DNA of 64,000 bases from Thermoguttaceae bacterium (GCA_028695965.1 JAQVHZ010000004.1:29097-93096); one strand, 5' to 3'; counted from the first letter of the stretch, positions 45,101 through 53,183 are shown. The notes: generated by a model from the sequence alone, not told the origin. Made by a program: numbers and translations.

Positions 45101-45517
45101 AAGGACGTCGTAATCGCCTGTGAGCGGGTCGATCAATATGATTTGCGACGCGATATTTTTCGGGACGTCTTCCGTCACATACGCGTTCAAGCTGGGCGTC
45201 GCCGTCTGGTTCGGGCCCCGCTTGACCGCGAGGACGCGGCGGTCCGCAAGGAGCGGGTGCGCGAGCATAGCGCGGCGCTGGAGCGCGACGAGCTTCGCGT
45301 CGAAGTCCGGCGCGTCGGGTTCCGACTCGAGCGCGTCGAGTTCCGCGAGGTACGACTCGCCGTCGGGGTACTCGTCGTCGAAGGTCTCGATCAGGTCCTC
45401 GATCGCCAGACGCAGCGCGACCGGGTCGGGCGAGCCGTCGTTAGCCGCGTGAGTTACGCTCGGCGACAAAAAGGGCAGGATGAACAGCAACAAAGGAATT
45501 AGGCGTCGGATTCGCAT
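42182..45517 (-). CDS. secreted hydrazine-synthase-alpha-like cytochrome fused to a SUMF1 domain
   Basis: The 1111-aa protein has a signal peptide (MRIRRLIPLLLFILPFLSPSVTHA). Residues about 130-480 form a TolB-like beta-propeller with repeated PDGDVVYGSNA, FTMNPDGTNQT and IWLVDIFDN strands. Two heme c motifs follow: CFGCH (MPGESVSCFGCHENANDISPTG, about 555) and CIGCH (DKYCIGCHDG, about 600). The middle resembles the hydrazine synthase alpha family domain found widely in planctomycetes beyond anammox. The C-terminal 270 residues are SUMF1-like (RWIPAGDFEYGSNDE, RLPTEIEWEYAARAG, GNVAEWTSSP, VVRGGSW). Hydrazine chemistry should not be assumed. It probably handles electrons or sugars in the periplasm. 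Confidence 0.85.
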   Translation of the reverse strand: MRIRRLIPLLLFILPFLSPSVTHAANDGSPDPVALRLAIEDLIETFDDEYPDGESYLAELDALESEPDAPDFDAKLVALQRRAMLAHPLLADRRVLAVKRGPNQTATPSLNAYVTEDVPKNIASQIILIDPLTGDYDVLLDSQDKTIIDLDLEFDADRLMFTSPGANGRWALHELELDASGQPGAVKQLSPNIDEIDFFDSCYLPDGDVVYGSNATFQGLPCESGRKQMALLYRLNPETGAIRQLTFEQDSDWCPTMMENGRIMYLRWEYTDTPHYFYRILFTMNPDGTNQTAYYGSNSYWPNSLFYAKPIPGDPARFVGAVSGHHVGRPGRMILFDPRLGRHETEGVVQSIPGREDVVENEVEDYLYLRRWPKFLQIDPLGTSEDDGAGRYFLVSASRGHEWGIWLVDIFDNMTPIVQDPAAAFTDPILLVPRKRPPVLAERTNPNQKDATVFLADVYFGAGLPDVPRGAVKALRLFEYHFAYPYSGHNDVIGVESSWDVKRVLGTVPVEEDGSATFRIPASVPISVQPLDAEGRALQLMRSWLVGMPGESVSCFGCHENANDISPTGQTIASRIDPREITPWHGPTRGFDFLREVQPVLDKYCIGCHDGTSESRERLGVAPDAVFPDFKDYTLETVEDGALRQIGPFYRSYMALRPYVSAPGPESDAHIFKPGEYHASVSPLVQTLTKGHHNVQLDPEAYDRLYTWIDLNAPCYGTWTEAHRHWQNKVLLDWMQITHEDQMASIAKYRELRKLYSKEFADLDSDPEADAVDELEMYERVEARRAANPPIIPEPVELPEFELAEIENFAPDADPSAASARQFATAQNGVVGKSLALRDGKTLDLRWIPAGDFEYGSNDESPAEYPKRRVRIERGFWIGATEITNEQYALFNPSHDSRYVDELTKDHAREGIPANLPKQPVSRVGHDAAERFCAWLEETLTSAGALPDGYEVRLPTEIEWEYAARAGSSDAFWYGGMETDFANYANLADKSLSKMRVGQGAVDYWRKAQVDDGMIAIGNVASYEPNAFGLYDMIGNVAEWTSSPMTAYGAESGSVQTTDKPGDLERADRVVRGGSWKDWPERATSSFRVGVTPYFQAADVGFRVVIAPKAE

Positions 45518-45762
45518 CGCTTCGGCTCCTTAAGGACGGGGAATTGTTTTGCCTCATTATAAAACGCGCCTGACGAGATTGCAACTATTTCGCGCATTTT
45601 TCATCATGTCGTGTGCAAAATCAGAAACTTTTGCCATGTTTTTCCGGGCGTCTGTTGTTTTCCCGCGCGAAAGAAGTACAATTGCCAATAGAAAGGCTTT
45701 GACAAGGTCGTTTGACGCCCTTTTTGCCGACCATAACCGTTCCGTTCTCTCCAAATAAGCCC

Positions 45763-46083
45763 ATGACGAAGACTATCCCTTACGCAAAATTAATTCGCGA
45801 CCGGATCCCGGAAATTATCGCCGACGCCGGGAAGTCGCCCGAGTATCATACGCTCGACGACGAAGCGTTCCAACAAGCCGTCGACGAGAAATTGGCCGAA
45901 GAACTCGACGAGTACCGCGCCTCCGGAAAGGTCGAAGAGCTCGCCGACCTGCTCGAAACTCTCTACGCCGCCGCCCAAGCGCGAGGCTGTTCGCGCGGCG
46001 AACTGGAGCGGATCCGCGAGCAGAAAGCCCAAGAACGCGGCGCGTTTGAGAAACGGCTCTTCTTGACCGCAGTGCGGGAATGA
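45763..46083 (+). CDS. MazG-like / phosphoribosyl-ATP pyrophosphohydrolase-fold protein
   Basis: The 106-aa protein starts at ATG 45763 (MTKTIPYAKLIRDRIPEIIADAGKSPEYHTLDDEAFQQAVDEKLAEELDEY). YNKLVRDxIPE-type openings followed by a helical EExxEY-like metal site (KLAEELDEY) and ELADLLETLYA mark the all-alpha NTP pyrophosphatase superfamily. Such proteins hydrolyse non-canonical nucleoside triphosphates, and some serve phage or defence functions. The track start at 45712 adds a basic extension with no ribosome binding site. It stands between the large cytochrome gene (divergent) and the GYF-like gene. Confidence 0.82.
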   Translation: MTKTIPYAKLIRDRIPEIIADAGKSPEYHTLDDEAFQQAVDEKLAEELDEYRASGKVEELADLLETLYAAAQARGCSRGELERIREQKAQERGAFEKRLFLTAVRE

Positions 46084-46153
46084 GCGAGAAAGTCGTTTGC
46101 ATATTGGCAATCATTTAAGATTGAAGCATTTACCGACCTATTAGGAAAACGAA

Positions 46154-46717
46154 ATGTCAAAAGTATTTTATTATACTGAGGACGGTCAGAAACATCCTAT
46201 CGCCGACAACGATGAAGCCAAACAACTTATCCACGAGGGAAAAATCTATGCAGCTACGTGGATAGAAGTCGAGGGACGCATTTATCATGCAAAGAGTTTC
46301 AAAGCTTGGGAAGCCTATTTCACCGAGACAAACGCCCCAGAACCTAGCAACCAAAATTTCTCCTCTAATGAAGCGCTAAATAGCAACGACGACGAATTTA
46401 ACCAGCCTGTCCCCGAGCCGCCGCCAGTCATTGTTACAGACGAGGAGTTGAAGGAGGAAGAAAATAAGGAAGAAGAAAATGAGAAAGAGAAAAAGAAAAC
46501 GAACGAGTCTAATGGAGCTACTTCCTCTTCCAGCGATTCCTCAACGAGCGATTCTTTCAAAATAATTCAAAAGAAATATGGCTTACTTGATATTGACGAT
46601 AACGAATTGTTCAAGGCAGTCAAAGCTAATTTGCCGGAACAAATCAAAGAGAACTTCAATTTCGTTGAAAACCTTAATGATTTTCTTTGGATCGCTTTAT
46701 CCTTTTTTTTATTGTAG
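46154..46717 (+). CDS. GYF_2-like domain protein, N-terminal part; frame broken at T8
   Basis: The 187-aa product starts MSKVFYYTEDGQKHPIADNDEAKQLIHEGKIYAATWIEVEGRIYHAKSF, resembling the small GYF_2-type domain (YY..dGq...Gp....l..Gkl...t.vW). A highly charged, Glu/Lys/Ser-rich linker follows, then a short helix ending NFVENLNDFLWIALSFFLL with a stop. The end lies at a run of eight T (46703-46710). One more T would join it to the membrane ORF 46687-46968, giving one continuous helix (WIALSFFFIVGLPIAFLMLLGAW). It is therefore probably the front of a single protein, by mutation, sequencing error or slippage. Confidence 0.65.
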   Translation: MSKVFYYTEDGQKHPIADNDEAKQLIHEGKIYAATWIEVEGRIYHAKSFKAWEAYFTETNAPEPSNQNFSSNEALNSNDDEFNQPVPEPPPVIVTDEELKEEENKEEENEKEKKKTNESNGATSSSSDSSTSDSFKIIQKKYGLLDIDDNELFKAVKANLPEQIKENFNFVENLNDFLWIALSFFLL

Positions 46718-46968
46718 GTCTTCCTATAGCCTTTCTCATGCTACTTGGAGCCTGGGACTCAGATTTCGAAGTATTTAAATACTTGTTGCTTCTCACTGTC
46801 CTCATCTTGTTCTTCCTTATCGCACTAAAACTGAAGGCGTCTCTGCAGCTAGTTACTACCAATACGGCGCTCCTCAAATCAAGAGACGATTTGAGACAGA
46901 CGATTTACCTCAACGAGATATTGAAAAGCCTCGATAAGAAAAACGACGAGACAAAAGAAAAAGAATAA
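46687..46968 (+). CDS. membrane part of the GYF-like gene in the next frame
   Basis: This overlaps the previous gene by 31 bases. The only start is TTG at 46687, without a ribosome binding site. It encodes FILFFIVGLPIAFLMLLGAW, a second hydrophobic segment (YLLLLTVLILFFLIALKL) and a charged Lys/Glu tail. By itself it is a doubtful gene. It reads naturally as the C-terminus of the GYF_2-like protein across the T8 tract. Confidence 0.5.
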   Translation: MDRFILFFIVGLPIAFLMLLGAWDSDFEVFKYLLLLTVLILFFLIALKLKASLQLVTTNTALLKSRDDLRQTIYLNEILKSLDKKNDETKEKE

Positions 46969-47128
46969 GAATCAGGGAGAAGCAATGAAATATGAGTCAA
47001 ATTCCGGAAGTATTGGAGAGACTCGTTCGGCGTCGTTGCGGAGCGAATGAAAGATGCAAGGTGAGTGGTGTTTCCCATCTCGAAGAAACAATATATCACA
47101 TCTTGAACGTTCAGTTCTATTCCTAAAC

Positions 47129-48271
47129 TCAGAGGTACCCCTTGAGGAGAGTTATACACGCAGGTTTTCTCAAGTTACGAAGAGCTCTAGCTTCAATTTG
47201 CCTAATTCGTTCTCGAGTAACATTAAACTTTTTGCTAATCTCTTCGAGCGTTCTTTCACGTCCGTCTAATCCGAATCGCAAACGAAGGACTTTCTCGTCT
47301 CTTGGCGACAATGTGCTAAGGACTTCAGCAATTACTTCCGGCAGATTCCTATTTTGAATGGAGCGATACGCGTCTTCGTTAGAGGCAACTGTTTCAGGTG
47401 AAAGATCACTCATGAACGCTCCGATGTTATCCCTCGAATAGCATTCCTCCGTTTCATCCGTGTAAAGTTCAATTAAGTCGCCTAAAAACTCGTCTGGAAT
47501 CGACTGCTCTATAACCTCCTGTGCTTCTGCCTCAGAACAATCAAGCTTCTCGCACAACATCAGAATAGCTTTGTCGCAGCTTCCTAGCTCATGACACCCA
47601 ACGCAACCATAAGATTTCAAGATTGGATAGGCAGCGAAGTACCCCGCTTTTTTGTATGTAGGGTAATGTACCAACGGACGCTGCGTACTTTGCCCTCTAC
47701 CGATAACCTGCAGAATCCATAGTACAGCATATTGAGCAAATATCCTGGAGCTATCAGGGTCAAATTTATCCACAGCAGTAACAAGCCCCACACACGCATA
47801 CCCCACGGCGTCTTCTATGTCCATATCAAACATCTCTGCTCTTTGAAGCGCATACCGTAATGCTAACCTCAAGTACATTTCAATCATACGAACTCGTGCA
47901 TAGGCATTTCCATCAACAACCTGATATTTGAGTTGCTTAATCTCGCCCCATTGAGGGGGCACCACTGTTCTTACAAAGTTGACGAATGTCTCCAGCGAAG
48001 GGCTGAGTTCAACGATTCGATCATACACGGCGTCATAATCGCTTTGGGCATAGTCATCGTACTCCTCCTCGGAAGAAGTAATATAAGAGGGCGGTCTGTC
48101 ATATACAAGGACGCCACGAGTCGTTATTGAGTTGCTAAGCCAATCAACATCCTGAATGGGGAGTGAATATTCCTCAGCACAATCTGCAATGTTATCAAAC
48201 GTCACATAACCTTGCTTTTCAGCAAGTATTATTAGACGCTCATATGCTGCTTGACGATTATTCCTCACCAT
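47129..48271 (-). CDS. RpoD-like sigma-70-family factor, last gene of the phosphorothioation operon
   Basis: The 380-aa protein has a region 1.1-like N-terminus (AYERLIILAEKQGYVTFDNIADCAEEYSLPIQDVDWL). It has sigma region 2 at about 122-192 (DIEDAVGYACVGLVTAVDKFDPDSSRIFAQYAVLWILQVIGRG), a region 3.0-like RPLVHYPTYKK, and region 4 at about 312-370 (LSPRDEKVLRLRFGLDGRERTLEEISKKFNVTRERIRQIEARALRNLR). Between them is a cysteine cluster, YGCVGCHELGSC (221-232), that could bind zinc. Region 4 is close to housekeeping RpoD. Start 48271 has AGAGAAG upstream. It follows the 177-aa unknown by 16 bases, so it belongs to the operon. It may direct transcription of the operon or of prey-responsive genes. 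Confidence 0.85.
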   Translation of the reverse strand: MVRNNRQAAYERLIILAEKQGYVTFDNIADCAEEYSLPIQDVDWLSNSITTRGVLVYDRPPSYITSSEEEYDDYAQSDYDAVYDRIVELSPSLETFVNFVRTVVPPQWGEIKQLKYQVVDGNAYARVRMIEMYLRLALRYALQRAEMFDMDIEDAVGYACVGLVTAVDKFDPDSSRIFAQYAVLWILQVIGRGQSTQRPLVHYPTYKKAGYFAAYPILKSYGCVGCHELGSCDKAILMLCEKLDCSEAEAQEVIEQSIPDEFLGDLIELYTDETEECYSRDNIGAFMSDLSPETVASNEDAYRSIQNRNLPEVIAEVLSTLSPRDEKVLRLRFGLDGRERTLEEISKKFNVTRERIRQIEARALRNLRKPACITLLKGYL

Positions 48272-48287
48272 ATATTTCTTCTCTTTT

Positions 48288-48821
48288 CTACTTTGAGCAC
48301 AATTTCAAAATGTCTTCGCTAGTCACTCCTTTATTGAATTTTTCTTGGAACTCGTCAATGAAGTCATAAAGCCTCGTCACAAAATCATCGGGCGATGAAA
48401 CGCCTTCAATCAGCTTCTCGTAAAGCACGTCGACGCCTCCTCGGACATAGCTATCAAACCTAGCCTCGTCAGCGGGATCTTCTCCCATATTTTTGAACGC
48501 TTTGTTGATGCGTATGTCCTCGTTAGGCTCATATGCTTTATCCAGTAACATAATTAGTCTGAAATTAAACAGGTGTTCTTCCTGAGAGTAGATTACTCGA
48601 TCCCCCATAACATTCTGATTATAAACCTGATTTGTTTCCGGATTACGAGTATCATCAAGGTCTGCAGTCCTACCATAGAGAAAGCCAACTAACGGGGCAT
48701 TTGCGTACACATCCACATTACGTTCAAATAGTTTAGCTTTACTTTTGCTGTCAAAAACACTTGCGAGTTTATCTACACGCAAAGCATGTTTACCGAGAAA
48801 ACGATATTGCTTGTTAAACAT
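48288..48821 (-). CDS. unknown 177-aa protein of the phosphorothioation operon
   Basis: No family is recognised. MFNKQYRFLGKHALRVDKLASVFDSKSKAKLFERNVDVYANAPLVGFLYGRTADLDDTRNPE opens the protein. The end is helical and acidic (DVLYEKLIEGVSSPDDFVTRLYDFIDEFQEKFNKG). The layout (a small alpha-rich protein beside a DndD-like ATPase, with a VGFLYGR loop) would suit a partner or specificity subunit. An excellent ribosome binding site (GGAGGTGGGTAA) precedes the ATG, and the gap to dndD is 12 bases. It is not DndE, which is smaller and has a different sequence. Its steady expression with neighbours suggests it is part of the modification complex. Confidence 0.75.
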   Translation of the reverse strand: MFNKQYRFLGKHALRVDKLASVFDSKSKAKLFERNVDVYANAPLVGFLYGRTADLDDTRNPETNQVYNQNVMGDRVIYSQEEHLFNFRLIMLLDKAYEPNEDIRINKAFKNMGEDPADEARFDSYVRGGVDVLYEKLIEGVSSPDDFVTRLYDFIDEFQEKFNKGVTSEDILKLCSK

Positions 48822-48833
48822 TTACCCACCTCC

Positions 48834-50828
48834 TCAGATCACCACTGTTTCAAAATCGTTTTTCTTGTCGAACTCATGGCGACGTCCGATCTTGTCGCCC
48901 ATATACTCCTCGGCAAGTTCGCCATCAATATCTTTGATAAAGATGATAACCTGTTCCGCTATGTTAGGAAGCGTCTTGCATACCGTCTGGATGCGTCGTT
49001 TATCAAATGTTGACAAAGGAGCGTCCATAACAAGCGGATAAGGTTCGGAAGAAAGCAGATTCGCATTCTCATCGGTTGCCTTACGGTTATCACGCGCCAT
49101 TTTAATGATACCGGTGATAAAAGCAAAAATAACCGCAATACTCTGTGCCGTCGAAGTTTCAACAAATCCGTCGTATTCATTTACGTAAACGGAAATGCGG
49201 TACTTCTCATCAATGGTAAGAGACAAACCGCCTTCATAAATCTGCTTGAAGATTTCATTGATGGTAGTTTCTAACTTCGTACGAATTTCAGCTTCACTTT
49301 TGGTGTATACCTCTAGTAGCTCTTCGTAGATACGTTCTGCGTACGCCTTGTAAATTTCAATTTTCTTGTTCTTATCATCTAATAGAGAAAGATTTCTGCG
49401 CTCCGTATCTGCTCGCTCTGCCTCTAATTCGAAACGACACCTGTTTCGGAAAAGGCTCTCTCTTTCTGTTTCACCGTCTCTGATTGTTTCAGCGCACAAT
49501 TGAATCTCGCTATTAATTGCTCTAACCTTACCTCTAACATTGCCGCCGCTGAGTTTGCCTTCAATAGTATGCAATTCCTCTTGAAGTTCTACAAGTTCTT
49601 CGTCTTGGTGGCTAATCACAGCAAGCTTATCGCTTATATTATTATGCAAATCTAGTCCTTCATTAGCGCGCCTCTTTGCCTCTTTATTGAAATCGCTGAG
49701 CGACGTGCTAATAGACTGCGGCGGGAGGAAAGCAATCAATTCCTGGAGGTTAGTATACGGAATAGAGCCTTCATCCAAACGTGTTCCACAAATACAGACT
49801 CCCTGCTTCAGCAAATACTCAATAGTTTTTGTATGTATGTATGGAATGTCCTTTCCGGCAAAATCTTTTTCGGAAAGTAATTTAAGAGAATCCAGTATTA
49901 ACATTGCCGAGAAGAAAGAACTCATTCCTTTATTAAAGGCCTTGCATACTTCCTTAACTGCATTTGCTCTTGATTCTTTCACTCCGGAAATTTTTTGGAC
50001 AAGCTTTTCCTTTTGGTGCTGTAATTTCTCGCCTTCTGTATACTGTTTGATTTCTTCGGTTTTTTCGGTCTGCCGCGTTCTTGCCAGTTCGATTTGACTT
50101 TTTAGTTCGTCCAATCTGGCGTCGATCATTTCAATTTCAGCTTTGCTTTTTTCGATAGTCTTCGTATATTCTTCTATCTTCGAATTGCTATGAGAGTCAT
50201 AACTGCCCTCGTAACTACCAATAACGCAAATGCTGGACCTCGGGTTAAAATGCTTGATAGCGTTGTTTATAGCGTTCAAACCAAGCAATCCTTTGACTGC
50301 TTCTGCAAAGTCTGTCGCCCTTGTTCCTGCCGAAATATCCTTGCTCATCTTTTCGATTCGTTCACCGTCGAAAAAGAAGTAGCTAGACAATTCTTTCGGA
50401 AGAATAGCTTCGACTTCACTCTCACACTGAGTTTTCTTAACATATTCAGTGACTCCATTCGCATCCTTAAACGCTATGTCGAATACAGTATTATCCCCTT
50501 TAATACGGTTTAAAGAATCCTTGCGATATCTTTGCTCGCGGAAAAGTGTGTAGCTGACGTCGCCGTGACGCAGTTTAAGAGTTACCTTAACTATGCTCTC
50601 TTGTCCCGGTCTCAAATCCGCAGCCACCATTTTATTAAGCATATTTTTGTCAGATAACTTTGTCTCTCCATACATACACCAGAAGAACGCTTGTGCGAAA
50701 GTTGTTTTGCCTGTGCCGTTCTCCCCAATGATGATAGTTACGTTTTTGCCATTTTCGCCTTGTGCAAACTCGATGGATTCATTGCGAAACTGCCTAAAGT
50801 TTTCCAGCGTTATCGATTCAAGTAACAT
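48834..50828 (-). CDS. dndD: DndD-like SMC/ABC-type ATPase
   Basis: In Dnd systems DndD is the ATPase partner of the sulfur-transfer enzyme. The 664-aa protein has Walker A GENGTGKT (35-42), FFFDGERI near 150 and an ABC signature STAQSIAVIFAFITGI near 555. Walker B is YPLVMDAPLSTFD near 600. A long coiled coil lies between, with the hook KQGVCICGTRL, like the zinc hook of Rad50-type proteins. FFFDGERI and the VMDAP Walker B are shared with DndD. GGAGGAAGTAAA precedes the ATG. The start overlaps the preceding 54-aa ORF by 19 bases, a sign of coupling. Confidence 0.87.
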   Translation of the reverse strand: MLLESITLENFRQFRNESIEFAQGENGKNVTIIIGENGTGKTTFAQAFFWCMYGETKLSDKNMLNKMVAADLRPGQESIVKVTLKLRHGDVSYTLFREQRYRKDSLNRIKGDNTVFDIAFKDANGVTEYVKKTQCESEVEAILPKELSSYFFFDGERIEKMSKDISAGTRATDFAEAVKGLLGLNAINNAIKHFNPRSSICVIGSYEGSYDSHSNSKIEEYTKTIEKSKAEIEMIDARLDELKSQIELARTRQTEKTEEIKQYTEGEKLQHQKEKLVQKISGVKESRANAVKEVCKAFNKGMSSFFSAMLILDSLKLLSEKDFAGKDIPYIHTKTIEYLLKQGVCICGTRLDEGSIPYTNLQELIAFLPPQSISTSLSDFNKEAKRRANEGLDLHNNISDKLAVISHQDEELVELQEELHTIEGKLSGGNVRGKVRAINSEIQLCAETIRDGETERESLFRNRCRFELEAERADTERRNLSLLDDKNKKIEIYKAYAERIYEELLEVYTKSEAEIRTKLETTINEIFKQIYEGGLSLTIDEKYRISVYVNEYDGFVETSTAQSIAVIFAFITGIIKMARDNRKATDENANLLSSEPYPLVMDAPLSTFDKRRIQTVCKTLPNIAEQVIIFIKDIDGELAEEYMGDKIGRRHEFDKKNDFETVVI

Positions 50829-50974
50829 TTTACTTCCTCCTCAATCTTCTTCTTAATCCAATCTACCATCTGCGAATCGGACATCGTTTTTGTTTTCAGG
50901 TTCTGATTCTCTTGGATGATGATCAGGCGTTTTAGGCGCTCAACAGTCTCCTCATTTATCTTAATTTGCTCCAT
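50810..50974 (-). CDS. 54-aa operon protein of unknown function (DndE position)
   Basis: The ORF encodes MEQIKINEETVERLKRLIIIQENQNLKTKTMSDSQMVDWIKKKIEEEVKCYLNR, two predicted helices with a TMSDSQMV turn, similar in length and style to ribbon-helix-helix proteins. ATG 50974 lies in the end of the helicase gene (14-base overlap) and its stop lies within dndD (19-base overlap), so it is tightly coupled. It stands where small dndE genes sit in some Dnd operons, but it is half the length and not clearly homologous. It could be a small structural or DNA-binding partner. Confidence 0.6.
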   Translation of the reverse strand: MEQIKINEETVERLKRLIIIQENQNLKTKTMSDSQMVDWIKKKIEEEVKCYLNR

Positions 50975-53183
50975 AATCAAATCTACCTTCCTCCAATTCC
51001 TCATCTGTTATTTTGTACGCATCTCGAACTGCCCAAATCAAACGATACGCTTCCATTGAGTTCTGAGATAAACGTCCAAATTCTTTTATCCTAGCTAGCT
51101 CGTTTCTAACAAGGGTAACGTCCCTTTGAGCTTGTTCGGCTGTCAATGACGATACGGTATTAAGCGGTCGCGGCAAAGTCACAAAGTCATAAAGCTCCGC
51201 ATATAGCTTGTTAGGGGCTTTTCTGAGTACTCGTCCGCGACGCTGAATGTATTCCTTCGGGTTTGTTGTACTTGCTAAAATAAATGCGGTTCGAATACCA
51301 GGCATATTTACCCCTTCGTCCAAACATTTAATTGCCACGATAGCCTGAAGCCTGTCTCCGCGTTGAAACTGTTCTTTGATAGAAGCTCTTGTTTCCATGT
51401 TTTCATTGGAGGTAAACTGAGCGACGTCCATACCAAGCTCATTTCCCAAAATGCGAGTTACCGCTTCAATCTGTCGGATATCGCCGTCGTCAGACGAGGA
51501 GGAATCCGCATTTTCATCCAAAACATTCGTAGCGCCACAGTACACAAGAATGTTGTTGTCATGAACATATGGTTTGATTACTTTTCTTAATGCGACAAGT
51601 TTTTCGGATGCTCCAGCGACTATCCTTGCACGACGAAGCGCCAAAATCTCACCAATTTTATTCAGTTTGATTTTTCCCTTCTTGTCTTGAATAATACATT
51701 TCGTCATTTTATACGATAGCTCTTCATATTCAGCTAACTCATTGCCATTTAAGTGAACAACAACAGGGTAGTACCTATAAGGAGTGAGTTTATCCTCAGC
51801 TATCGCGCGATCTAAGGGATATTCGATACATTTCTTTCCAAAAAAAGCATATAAGAGCGCTGTTCCCTCTTCATCGCGGTGTCGTTCAAGGGTAGCGGAA
51901 AGAGCGAGCCTATATTTAAAACGATTATCTAATAGCCCTGAATATGACGCCGCTCCAAAGTTGTGGGCTTCATCGACTACTAAAAGCACAGGAAAATGAA
52001 TTTTGTTAATCTGCCCTTGAACATACTCATTTTTAAATGTTGCATTCGTACAAACGAAACAGAAGAAACTCTTATCTGCACGGAGTTTTTGAAGACGGAC
52101 GGCATTAGACAGAAGCTGTTTCCAATCCCTTTGAGGAGAGCTGCTGTATCCAATAATTGGCTTCACGTTGAATCGGACAATATCCTCTACCCACTGTTCA
52201 ACAAGATGTTGATAGGGGCAGACAATGATTACGGCCAATTCATCGTTTATATCTTCCGCTAGTTTCGAAATTGCTCCAAGCCCTGTAAATGTTTTGCCAG
52301 TACCCGTTGCCATATCAAAAATGCCACGATAGTTTTCACCTACCCAAGCCGCAATGGCTTCCTTTTGATAGCCGTGTAACAAAATGTCTTCCGGTATACG
52401 CGGTCCAACTGCTTTTTTCACGAGCTGAACATTACCGTCTCCGAGCGTTCGGGTATTTTTCTCTCCCAGTGCAAACTGTTCTCTATCGACGTCATAATTT
52501 GGCGGAGACTTTTTGTACTTGTCTATGAGAGCCTGCGATATAATTGGAAACTCTAACACCTTGATATTAGGCTCGTTATCATTCCAAATTGAACAGAAAG
52601 CATTTTGTTTAAGGCGCACTCGTTCAGCGTCATTTTCATTGCTCCAACTTCTAAAGACGTCAATTGTCTCATAATTTACAGACAAGGAAGTTGCTGATTC
52701 GTTCATAGAGCCAGAAAATGCAACGACATTACCGTCCTTATCCTCGATTAGCCCCATCTTTTCATGATACATTCCTATGCCGTCTTTACCCTCTGTATAT
52801 GCAATACGAATATCTAAGACGCCGTCTGCAATGAGACACGCAAGAAGATTAAGACGCTGCATAGAATAGTAGTCAAGTTTTTCACCAGTAATTTGACGCA
52901 GAACCGCACGCTCAATATACTTGTCGCGCTCGGCATAACCCTTCTGAATCGCCTCAATATCTTCGTCAGAGAGGTACGGCGACGCAACAATCTGGATTTT
53001 GCCTCCGTTTGACGCCATTGATGCGATTCCTTTTGTGATTTCTACAAGCGCAGAAGAGGAGAAGAAACCAACTGCCCGTCTGTAAACCATCGCCTTTTCA
53101 AGCAATGGAATATAGAACTCCTGAACAACATTGTCAATGAGTGAACGATACTCGTTTTTAATCCTTACTTCTTGTAGGCTCAT
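50961..53183 (-). CDS. PLD-nuclease and SF2 helicase fusion, phosphorothioation-type restriction enzyme
   Basis: The 740-aa protein has an N-terminal phospholipase-D-like nuclease region (MVYRRAVGFFSSSALVEITKG; HEKMGLIEDKDGNVVAFSGSMNESATSL at about 150-180). The helicase follows from about 255: Walker A MATGTGKTFT, DEAH-type VVDEAHNF and motif VI QRRGRVLRKAPNK. This architecture is the one annotated in other genomes as a Dnd-linked restriction enzyme. The nuclease motif carries one HxK, as in dimeric PLD nucleases. It overlaps the 54-aa gene downstream. It is the most likely effector that destroys unmodified DNA. Confidence 0.83.
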   Translation of the reverse strand: MSLQEVRIKNEYRSLIDNVVQEFYIPLLEKAMVYRRAVGFFSSSALVEITKGIASMASNGGKIQIVASPYLSDEDIEAIQKGYAERDKYIERAVLRQITGEKLDYYSMQRLNLLACLIADGVLDIRIAYTEGKDGIGMYHEKMGLIEDKDGNVVAFSGSMNESATSLSVNYETIDVFRSWSNENDAERVRLKQNAFCSIWNDNEPNIKVLEFPIISQALIDKYKKSPPNYDVDREQFALGEKNTRTLGDGNVQLVKKAVGPRIPEDILLHGYQKEAIAAWVGENYRGIFDMATGTGKTFTGLGAISKLAEDINDELAVIIVCPYQHLVEQWVEDIVRFNVKPIIGYSSSPQRDWKQLLSNAVRLQKLRADKSFFCFVCTNATFKNEYVQGQINKIHFPVLLVVDEAHNFGAASYSGLLDNRFKYRLALSATLERHRDEEGTALLYAFFGKKCIEYPLDRAIAEDKLTPYRYYPVVVHLNGNELAEYEELSYKMTKCIIQDKKGKIKLNKIGEILALRRARIVAGASEKLVALRKVIKPYVHDNNILVYCGATNVLDENADSSSSDDGDIRQIEAVTRILGNELGMDVAQFTSNENMETRASIKEQFQRGDRLQAIVAIKCLDEGVNMPGIRTAFILASTTNPKEYIQRRGRVLRKAPNKLYAELYDFVTLPRPLNTVSSLTAEQAQRDVTLVRNELARIKEFGRLSQNSMEAYRLIWAVRDAYKITDEELEEGRFDYGAN

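Noticed and set aside
43052-45502. 816-aa plus ORF opposite the cytochrome-SUMF1 gene
   Set aside because: Antisense shadow produced by GC-rich codon bias. No family motifs, Arg/Val/Phe-rich, while the minus frame has clear domains.
42182-45517. Anammox-type hydrazine synthase
   Set aside because: Only a family-level middle domain and two hemes, fused to SUMF1. No other anammox genes are visible.
47599-47640. CxxCH in the sigma factor considered as a heme c site
   Set aside because: The protein has no export signal and sigma factors are cytoplasmic. Zinc binding is more plausible.
50810-50974. 54-aa ORF considered as dndE
   Set aside because: About half the DndE length and without its conserved residues. 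Kept only as a positional counterpart.
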